A stretch of 64,000 bases of DNA. Source: Corythucha ciliata (Eukaryota; Arthropoda; Insecta; Hemiptera; Tingidae). Within the stretch, counting starts at the first letter, position 1, and each line of letters starts with the position of its first letter. Positions 56,954 through 64,000 of this stretch are shown one piece after another. The position numbers and the translations under genes were made by a program. Under the pieces are notes generated by a model. That model was not told the origin of the DNA, searched no databases, and saw only the letters and a list, made by a program, of their open reading frames with translations. Location: the NCBI GenBank assembly GCA_038030265.1, contig CM075940.1, positions 124,001 to 188,000 on the forward strand. The letters are read 5' to 3'.

Positions 56954-58740
56954 ACGCTTATGGTTTTTATTTATTATTATTACATAGTTAAAATGTGGGG
57001 AATTATAGAATTACGGGGGGTGAGCTATAGCAAATTGTATAATTTTGATAAATTTTCCCGGCGATTCCGGAACCATCCCTAGCCGATATAAAAGTTCATT
57101 CGAAAAACCACATTTTCGCTAATAACACAAAAACTACCCATCCAATAATTTTTCGACCGTTCGGGGGTGAGTAAGGGATGGATGTGAGAATTTGAAAAAA
57201 CCGCCCCTCGATGCCGTGAAAAATCATCCCCTCCACCTGACCGTATGAAAACTGTAAATTGACCAAAACATCAGAGGGAGAAGTGGGTCGAAAAAAATTT
57301 CAATCGCCAAACTGAACTTGATTCCCTTTTTCTAACTCTGAAAAAACTCTTAGAACCGAATTTGAGGTTATTCTAAAAATATTGAAAAAACAGCTTTTTG
57401 ATACGTCCGGTAAAAACAGCAATTTTACCGAAAACCCAAGGGGAGAAATAGGTCGAAAAAATTTTCTATCGCCAAACTGACCCCGGATTTGTTTTTATAT
57501 CTCCGAAAAAACTCTTAGAACCGATTTTGAGCCAATTCCAAAAATATCGAAATTTCACCCGAAAAACTCGTCAGGGGGTCCATGGGGATTTTCAAATTGG
57601 AAAATTTCTTTTTTCAATTTTATTGATTTTTCCGAACTTTAGAAATTTTTAGGATTTTTCTCCCCATTTTTCCTGCATAGAGTACCTTTTTTTGAAAAAA
57701 CTGAGACCTCCCCCGCCCTCGTACGACCATTTTTAAGGGAGCTACGATTTTTCAACCCTTAAAAAAGCCGCCATTTTTAATAATTTTTTTCCACCCCTTT
57801 TGGGGTGCGGGAAAAATCTGAAAAAATTACCAGGGGTGGCTCTTATAGTTGTCTAGGTTGGCTAAAAATTTCATCTCTCTCAGATCAATAGGGGGTGAGT
57901 TTTAGCCATTAATAATATTTCGATAAATTTTCCCGGCGATTCCGGAACCACCCCTAGCTGATCCTAGGTGAACTCATAGAAAAACCCACTTAAAAAACCA
58001 CATTTTCGTTAATAACACAAAAACTGCCCATCCAAAAAGGTTTCGACCGTTCGGAGCTGAGTAAGGGTTGGTTGTGACAATAAAAAAAAACCACCCCTCG
58101 ATGCCGGGAAAAATCTCCCCCTCCCCCTGACCATACCCTATAAAAAAAAAATCGGGACACGGAAAAGTGCAAACTCAGCGTTTTTACGGATTAAATCGAT
58201 TATATCTCGAGAACGGTAAATTTTTTATAATAAACATTTTAGCTCGTTGGAAAGCTGACACTTTAACGGAAATAAGACAAAAGAAGTGCGATTAGCGAGA
58301 TATGGGGCGATTTTAGGAGATATAAGGCGTTTTCCAAAGAAATGAAAGCTCCCATGTTTAGGGGTGGTTTTCACCCTTAAGGAGTGGGTCGATTGCGCTG
58401 GAAATGACCTGTTATGGGCCTGAAAGACACCTGAGGAGTCGACTTTGTTTCGAGGAAAAAATCGATTTGTGGGCGGGGTAAGGGTGAAAATGGGAATTTT
58501 CGATTTTTTCAGTTTCCAAAAAAACCACCCCCAAAAACCCACCCTTAAAAAATAGAAAAAAGTAAAAATTCGAAAAAAGGGCTTCACAGGGCCCTGGGGA
58601 ATTTAGTTGCGGTCATTTTGAGTTAAAAAAAAAGTTAAAAAAGTCAAAAACTGTAGGAGGAGATAGATTTGGCGCGGAGGGGTAGTTTTACTATGTAAAC
58701 GGCACTTTTGGGGGTGGTTTTTCCACCCTCACGGGTAGGG
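56954..58740. repeat. Non-coding direct repeats, period about 875 bp
   Basis: The segments 57016-57253 and 57891-58135 are similar throughout (shared words include GATAAATTTTCCCGGCGATT, CCACATTTTCG and TTTCGACCGTTCGG). Between them a shorter duplicated phrase recurs near 57300-57380 and 57455-57540 (ATCGCCAAACTGA, AAAAAACTCTTAGAACCGA). The sequence is rich in AAAA and CCCC. No coding is supported; it may be non-autonomous transposon body or satellite-like DNA. Confidence 0.55.
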
Positions 58741-58763
58741 TTTTGATATATCCGGCATTTTGT

Positions 58764-58946
58764 TTAGGGTTTCTGAAGGATCTCGACGCGGCCGATTCGC
58801 TGCCGTCGGCGGATTTGAAATATCTGTACAGGAAGTGCTTCAAAATGAAGGAAATACGCCGAACTGCCCCCCCCCCCCGGAAAAAAACAGAGTCCGAAAA
58901 AAAAAGTGCGCGGGGGTTTGCGGGGAATTTCGAGGAGGGATGGTAA
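58764..58946 (+). CDS. Candidate exon of unknown gene
   Basis: After an acceptor-like TTTTGTTTAG, a GC-richer open stretch reads FLKDLDAADSLPSADLKYLY and continues basic and Pro-rich (TAPPPRKKTESEKKSARG) to TAA at 58944. Composition and codon use differ from the flanking AT-rich DNA. A 13-C run at 58866-58878 makes the frame uncertain, and another frame stays open to 59083. No family is recognised; it may be an exon or chance. Confidence 0.25.
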   Translation, partial: LGFLKDLDAADSLPSADLKYLYRKCFKMKEIRRTAPPPRKKTESEKKSARGFAGNFEEGW

Positions 58947-59097
58947 AAATAAAAATCAGAGTCGGTACCCTCGTGGCGCAACTTAGATTCGGCAGTCGGG
59001 AGTTTTTCCGGAAAAACGACGGGAAAGCCGCGAAAAAAGGCGATCTCTCCCGCCGATTTTCAGCTGAGGCGCGCGGGGATTAAGCACTTTAGTATTA

Positions 59098-59338
59098 TAG
59101 GTAGAAGAAAATTGTTTGGGATCTGCCTACTGTGACGTCATAAATTTTTAATCAATTTAAACAAAAATTAACATGAATAGGGAAAAAAGGCTGGAATGAC
59201 TAGCTGTTTCATATTGTCATCCGGCAGAGCGCTCTTTGGTCGTTTGAATCAACGCGCAAAGTTGTCAGCCAATGAGAGCTCGCGTTACAAATCTCTTTAG
59301 AGTGGCTGGCTGAAATCGAGTAGCATTTCAAATTACGC
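59098..59338. promoter_or_regulatory. Candidate promoter region
   Basis: A palindromic CRE, TGACGTCA, lies at 59133-59140, and CCAATGAGAGC lies near 59270. Both are common promoter words. They lie upstream of the unrecognised gene at 59659 in the same sense, but no TATA box is evident. Confidence 0.3.
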
Positions 59339-59574
59339 CTCCCTGAGGCCAAGACCTCGGGAGTGGTCTAACCTCCCACCGTCGCCTGGGACAATAACCC
59401 GGATGGTTATCCCCTCTCAATCTCAGAAATTTATAGGTAGGTCTCCCCCCCCCTTCATTTTCCTGACCACTAACAAACAATCCCTCCCCTCCTGCACTCC
59501 CTGAGGCCAAGCACTCGGGAGTGGTCTGATAACCCACCGTTGCCTGGGACAATAACCCGGACGGCTCTCCCCTT
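59339..59574 (+). repeat. Two tandem units upstream of unknown gene
   Basis: An approximately 79-base segment starting CTCCCTGAGGCCAAG occurs at 59339-59417 and 59497-59574, with about ten differences (shared words CTCGGGAGTGGTCT and GGGACAATAACCCGGA). The period is 158 bases. Each is followed at a similar distance by a poly-C tract and a CTTCATTTTCC or CTTAATTTTCT phrase, so the full unit may be tandem, ending at the acceptor-like CGTAG before 59659. Confidence 0.75.
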
Positions 59575-59658
59575 ATCCATAAAACTTAGAATATAATAAA
59601 ATATGGCTAGGATCAAAAGGCTAACGGAACCCCCCCCCCCTTAATTTTCTTATCGTAG

Positions 59659-60449
59659 ATGGTCCAGAACGAATTCCTCCCCCTTCGTCCGGATAAGCTG
59701 GTCCGAAGACGGGACCGCCCCCATCTCGCCGAACAAAGTCTCCTGTTTCATCGTCTCGGCACCCGAGAAGTAATAATCGGATCCCGGGGAATCGCAAACA
59801 AGAATTTAGAACGCCTCCACCCTATAGTCTTTCTTCCTCCCGGTGGGACCCCTTTCCCCTCCGCCATCGCCCCAGGGAACCCCGGAACTTTCTATTTCTC
59901 GCAACTAAATTCCCCTCCCTTTGGCCTAAAGACTGGGATCGTAGGAGCCGACATCTCCGCCTTCCGAACCATCTCAGCACTAGAGGCCTGTTATTTCGAC
60001 CTGGTGGATCATCGGGGCAAATTAGTACAAGGAGCTGCCCTCCAATTCCCCTTTGAACTCCAACCGTGGCTCGCCCGACAACCGTCTCGTCTCCAAAGAT
60101 GTACCAATCGTTCCCAGATCTCCCGCGTCGGTGCATGTGATTGCCTCATCCCCAACTTTAAACGCTACCGGACTTCCAAACTTCCCCCTGCTCCCAAATT
60201 TCATCCCCCACCCATCTCATTCTGTCCCCAGCCCTCCCTACAGCCCCTAGAACGAGCCTGCTGCGCTGGAAACGATCCAAGACGGCGGAGCTACGCCGCG
60301 CCCCGGCCTCCGATTCGACTGATCTCGAGAGCCCTTCGGACTACAGCATCCCCGTAGAACCACACCACTTCTCATCATCTCCGGCGCCCTCTCTCAACGC
60401 GTCCTCCAGATCTTCGAGCGCAATCAGTCTAGATGCCCCCTCCTTGTAA
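59659..60449 (+). CDS. Unrecognised protein family, copy 1
   Basis: ATG at 59659 directly follows TTTTCTTATCGTAG. The first frame gives 232 residues to 60357. A frame change near 60295-60310 leads to the frame ending in TAA at 60447-60449, whose tail SSRSSSAISLDAPSL is shared with copy 2. Features are a basic N-terminus (RPDKLVRRRDRPHLAEQS), a central part rich in Gly and Pro, a conserved FPFELQPWLARQPSRLQRC with a nearby C-x-C (GACDCLIPNFKRYR), and a Pro-rich stretch. No known domain is seen. AATAAA follows at 60539. Poly-C runs occur before and after. It is repeated at 61563 inside another element, so it is mobile or co-duplicated. Confidence 0.45.
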
Positions 60450-60633
60450 ATACCCCCCCCCCATATTTTTTTATTTATTATTTTTTTTACTTTTTACCTC
60501 TTTCTATTTTATAAACCCTAACCACCCATACCAAAGACAAATAAACTAACTATGATTGAAACGTATTACCGTTCAATACTAAACCCCCCCCCCCCAAATA
60601 ATTAATTCCTTTCCCCCGTCAAGGTATCAAGCA

Positions 60634-61062
60634 TTGGAAGAGAAATTAGGTCTCCTAGCTGTGAAATGGCACGACCATGCCTTGGTCACCGTTGTCAGCA
60701 ATTTTGAGAACATCGAGCCTCTCGATAAAGCAAAGTGGTTTTCAAGGCAAGCGAAAGAAAGAATCACCATTCAACGGTCACAAATGATCAATGCGTACAA
60801 TCGATACATGGGAGGTGTGGACTTGCATGATAATGGAGTCGCGAACTATAGAATTACCGTCAGGAGTGGTGGCCAATTTTTCATAAATTCACTCAGCAAC
60901 TCTATCGTAAATGCGTGAAAACTACACCGACGTCTCAACAAAGATTCAATGTCTCTACTAAGCTTCATTTCTGAAGTTGATATGACTCTTCTGGAGACTG
61001 AAACGACCCAAATCGAGACTCCTCCACCCAATCAATCAACTTCGATGATAGCGAGGAGTTAG
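60634..61062 (+). pseudogene. piggyBac-like transposase 4, C-terminal part
   Basis: The frame opens with EKLGLLAVKWHDHALVTVVS and includes NRYMGGVDLHD, which carries the third catalytic Asp region. A TGA at 60916-60918 stands where coding clearly continues, and TAG closes the frame at 61060. The N-terminal two thirds are missing, because the unrecognised gene copy 1 ends just upstream. It resembles the PGBD-type family of the half-gene at 34147, but the two parts come from different places. Not functional. Confidence 0.8.
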
Positions 61063-61562
61063 AGGATGATGAGGGAACCTAAAATGAACCGCATACGGCC
61101 TCGAAGGACTCAATAAGTAAGAAGCATTGTTTTTTCTTTTGCTACAAATTGATGGGCAAAATGAGCAAGCATTTTTTTTTCGGTGCACAAAACCGAATCG
61201 TTGGTTAGCGAAATTTTAACCATACAAAAACAAGTTTGGCCCGGAAAAGCATGTTGAGCGTAGTTACTCGATTAGGTAATTACAATTGTAATATGCAAGT
61301 AGTGAATACAAATGAAGAGGAACTTTTGATAACTAGGGCTGACGCTGAAAAAGCTCCAGTAAACCCCAAAGAATACGGCCTCTGTCCAGATTGTCTCAAG
61401 TTTTTCAAGAAAAAACACCTCAATCGGTGGCGGGGAGGGGGGTCGTTCCTGCCGCTGTAGAATGCTCCCGGAATCGGGCCAGCTTAATAGAAGGCACTAC
61501 TTGTCCGAGAGTGCTGCCTTGCTCACGACCTATTTAAATCCTGGTTTGGACGAGGGATTCCA

Positions 61563-62343
61563 GAATGTCTTGCTACCGTAGTAGCTCCAAACTGTTTTTT
61601 GACAGATACAACATAAGCAATCTACCGGGATACAGTGAAAGTTTTAAAGTATCGAAGAATTCCGAAACACAACCGCGCGGGAGAAAAACTCGTGACGTGT
61701 CAAAACCTCCCCCAGCGCGCTCTACATTAAAAGAATCCGTATTAAATCAACTTTAACGAGTCGGCCGATTGCTACAAGGGGCCACCCTATCCTTCCCCTT
61801 CGAACTTCAACCCTGGCTCGCGTGGAAACCTGCTAGACTGCAGCAATGTGTCAACTGCAACCAAAAATCACGTGTTGGGATATGTGAATGTGAAATACCA
61901 GATTTCCGACGATACCGACCCACGAAAAACCCCCCTCCCCCCAAATTTCCTCCTCCACCTATCTCCTTCTGCCCTCGCCCCACTCTACACCCCCTCGAGA
62001 AAGCCCGCTGCCAAGTTAACGACCCTCGGCGACGAAAGTACGCCCACGCCTCGGATTCTACCGACGGGGATTACCCTTCCGCCTTCCAACGTTAGCTTCC
62101 CCATTGAACCGCACGTCATAACGTCATCTTCAGCCCCCTCCATGAGCACCTCATCTAGATCTTCAAGCGCCATCAGCCTGGACGCCCCCTCCCTGTAATA
62201 TATTCCCTTCCCCCCTTTTTGTTTCAACCCTGAACCACATCACGCCTTATGCCTTATTTCATCATTCGAAAATAAACAATTTTAATTTAACGGTACCCAA
62301 ATTACTTATATCCCCCTATCCCTCCTCCGTTTCGGTATCAGCC
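61563..62343 (+). mobile_element. Insert carrying unrecognised family, copy 2
   Basis: Comparison with the copy at 36510 shows that 61563-62343 is extra sequence inside the recombinase-like gene. It ends with poly-C and TTTCGGTATCAG. Copy 1's right border at 60626-60634 also reads GGTATCA, so both copies may share an end. No inverted terminal repeat or clear target duplication is visible. AATAAA is present near 62270. Confidence 0.5.
61565..62200 (+). pseudogene. Unrecognised protein family, copy 2
   Basis: ATG at 61565 opens a 63-residue segment that ends in TAA (61754-61756). In the same frame the family core follows: QGATLSFPFELQPWLAW, then LQQCVNCNQKSRVG, a C-x-C and a Pro-rich region. 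The frame shifts near 62080 into the shared Ser-rich tail that ends in TAA at 62198-62200. The N-terminal part of copy 1 is absent and replaced by an unrelated segment. The core is highly similar to copy 1, with conserved Trp, Cys and Pro positions. Confidence 0.45.
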
Positions 62344-62800
62344 TGCCTAAAAAAATTGCTATTCGATGACATCGGAGATGTCGTTAGGAGGGGCGTCACG
62401 ATCCAAAAATTCGAACTGAGTCTGTACCGTAAATACGGGGATGCTCAGTCTGAATTAATCCGTCAGTATATGAGACAGCTAGGGCGATTAGTCATAGTTT
62501 TAAGACATGAAACGGATAAGACTCCTTGTTAGGCGACTACTTAGTCCCTAGTAATTTTGACTTGGTCATCGATGCGGTCCGGACTCTCTGCCAAGAAGAG
62601 TTTACAGTTAAAGCAAAAACTATGAAGATGGCTTCGCTTGCGTTAAAACTAGGGTACAACATTAGAAAATGTGTAGCTATTTTACGCGGCGAAGACCTCA
62701 AAAAGGGAGACTTGGAGGCGGAGGAAACGCTTAAAAGGTACTCATTTAAGCACGACTCCCAGACAGTAACAGTATCTCCTCAGCAGCACTTACAACCCTA

Positions 62801-63373
62801 AAATTAAATAAATTAAATGTGACCAAATATTTGCCAGTGACGGAAGATTTGCTAAAATTGAATTCTTTCGTAAAAAACAAATTTCAACTTTAACGGCAGA
62901 TTCGTACCCTTCCTACAGGACGTGGAGAACGTTGGCAGAGTAAGTACAGAAACATAAGAAGGATAAATTAAATGGGTCCGAAGAGCGCCAGTCCGTGGCT
63001 CAATTTTTGCTATTTTTTATTCTTATTTGTTGTTTTTGAATTTGTGTTTTTTTTAAAAAGTTTGACGATACAATTTTGGTGGTTTTTATGTCCATTTGAC
63101 TTAATACCTTATTATCACCTCATCCTCTTTTTTCAAGCTTTTTTAACACCCCTTCCCCCTAGAACCGCCCTTCTACCATGGATTTTAAAAAGATTAAAAT
63201 TGCAATCGAAGGCTACCTTCGCATAAATAAGCATATAAAAATCGAAATGGTCAAGAATACATTAATAATTACAAAATTTTGGTATTTAAAATTCACGATA
63301 TTCACAATATGGGTTATTAATTGTACAAAATTAAGATTTATTTGCAATATTGTCTTCCGACTCACCGTTCAAA
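62801..63373. other. Gene-free stretch
   Basis: Remnant similarity to the recombinase-like family may continue weakly to about 62940 (TYPSYRTWRTLAE-like reading), then AT-rich sequence with no supported gene. Confidence 0.35.
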
Positions 63374-64000
63374 TTAACCCTCGGGAACGCGCGGTATCTT
63401 GAAGATACCAAGTGACTTAACTTCAGGGAATTGTGCTTGGTAGGAGTGGTGGGGGAAAGTTGTGCCTCGGTCTACCTACATCCTCAACCTAGAGCTACAA
63501 ACTAGTATGTCTGCCGTTGTGGACCGTTACGAAGGACTGGTCCCCGCGTCCGAATTTTATCTCCTAGATACAGCGCGCGCTCCAAGGTAATTAATTTAAA
63601 TTTATTTATCTTTTCATTTCTTTTCATCATTCATAGAATAAATCATCTCAAGAACGTCGGCCAATGCATAGTTCTGAGCACATTGTCCACTCAAGCTCCA
63701 AAATGATATCTTTATCTCTGAGATACCGCGCGCTCCTGTGTTTCTCTAAGATCTATTGTCTCCGTTTTTCACGTTCTGTTTTATTTATTTTCTCTAGAAA
63801 ATGGAGAATTCTCGGAAAATTTACAACCTTGAGGACGTTAAGGGTATTGAAGAAGTGCAACGTCTTCTACTGGACCTGAGCGAGGAGGAAGAGGAGATAA
63901 TAGAAGAAAGGGAAGGCGACTCACAGTCAGAACTGAGCATGAAGAGTTGGACGAGGATATGTCTAGCGCAGAACCACCGGAAGAAGACGACTAATTCTAC
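63374..64000 (+). mobile_element. Left end of piggyBac element 5, cut by window
   Basis: TTAA at 63374-63377 is followed by CCCTCGGGAACGCGCGG, a piggyBac-style terminus. A palindrome GGTATCTTGAAGATACC lies at 63392-63408, and AGATACCGCGCG recurs inverted near 63720. A transposase start lies at 63801 after TTTTCTCTAG. The right end lies beyond the window. Confidence 0.6.
63801..64000 (+). CDS. piggyBac-like transposase 5, N-terminal start
   Basis: ATG at 63801 follows an acceptor-like TTTTCTCTAG, so an upstream non-coding exon is likely. The reading is strongly acidic (RLLLDLSEEEEEIIEEREG), as is usual for piggyBac-derived N-termini. After about residue 42 the acidic character continues in a neighbouring frame (HEELDEDMSSAEPPEEDD). 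This suggests a one-base change near 63926, or that the acidic exon ends there. Only about 66 codons lie in the window. Confidence 0.5.
   Translation, partial: MENSRKIYNLEDVKGIEEVQRLLLDLSEEEEEIIEEREGDSQSELSMKSWTRICLAQNHRKKTTNS

Larger units (their letters stand above)
61099..62800 (+). pseudogene. Tyrosine-recombinase-like TE protein, copy 2
   Basis: Part one (61099-61562) has KKHCFFFCYKLMGKMSKH, GLCPDCLKFFKKKHL and a G-run that breaks the frame near 61433-61441. Part two (62344-62800) has ACLKKLLFDDIGDVVRR, YRKYGDAQSELIRQYMRQL and LGDYLVPSNFDLVIDAVRTL. Each block aligns with the pseudogene at 36510. An insert (61563-62343) containing the unrecognised gene copy 2 separates the parts. Stops and shifts are frequent, so it is a relic. 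Confidence 0.55.

Noticed and set aside
57016..58135. CRISPR array or tandem satellite
   Set aside because: Only two long degenerate units exist, without short repeats and unique spacers, and the organism is eukaryotic.

Overview
The window is transposon-dense nuclear DNA from a eukaryote, most likely an insect. It contains GT-AG introns, TATA promoters, a tRNA-derived SINE, LINEs and BEL, Ty3/gypsy, copia, piggyBac, mariner, Helitron and Maverick relics. This mix is typical of arthropods. I cannot place the species, and I see no conserved single-copy host gene, rRNA gene, intact tRNA gene or CRISPR array.

Layout. 1-5149: a Harbinger-type MITE, then a decayed DNA transposon with inverted ends (659-5149) that carries an apparently intact piggyBac element (1256-3749), a MITE-like insert and a tRNA-derived SINE. 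6775-13404: a BEL/Pao retroelement full of frameshifts, split inside its integrase by a 5'-truncated LINE (10885-11934). 14298-22290: a long hairpin, then a gypsy relic whose reverse transcriptase is split by a younger gypsy element (17244-21943) with identical 163-bp LTRs. 22300-24122: a Maverick/Polinton scrap (DNA polymerase B and packaging ATPase) fused to a 5'-truncated mariner. 24745-32485: a tnp2-like (CACTA-type) pseudogene split by a 6.7-kb nested block that holds a two-exon DDE-type transposase gene and a second piggyBac-like element. 32764-35577: a TATA promoter with an exon, a copia fragment and a third piggyBac half-gene. 36510-39361: two transposase or recombinase-like pseudogenes. 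39362-47246: a Helitron on the minus strand, split by a second LINE (39812-41966). 47247-49319: degenerate repeats. 49326-54447: a full-length gypsy element with one open gag-pol frame and a 6-bp target duplication. 54448-59338: mostly non-coding repeats plus one small candidate spliced gene. 59339-62343: two copies of a protein family I do not recognise, each lying within or against another element's pseudogene. 63378-end: the left end of another piggyBac element, cut by the window edge.

How it fits together: the elements are nested rather than cooperating, and the nesting gives relative ages. LINEs are younger than the BEL and Helitron copies they split, the 163-bp-LTR gypsy is younger than its gypsy host, and the DDE/piggyBac block is younger than the tnp2-like gene. 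Many breaks are single-base length changes in homopolymer runs, so some apparent pseudogenes may be assembly artefacts. The least explained material is the two-copy family at 59.7-62.2 kb, the small three-exon gene at 56.4 kb, the hairpin at 14.3 kb and the repeat array in the gypsy leader at 49.6 kb.
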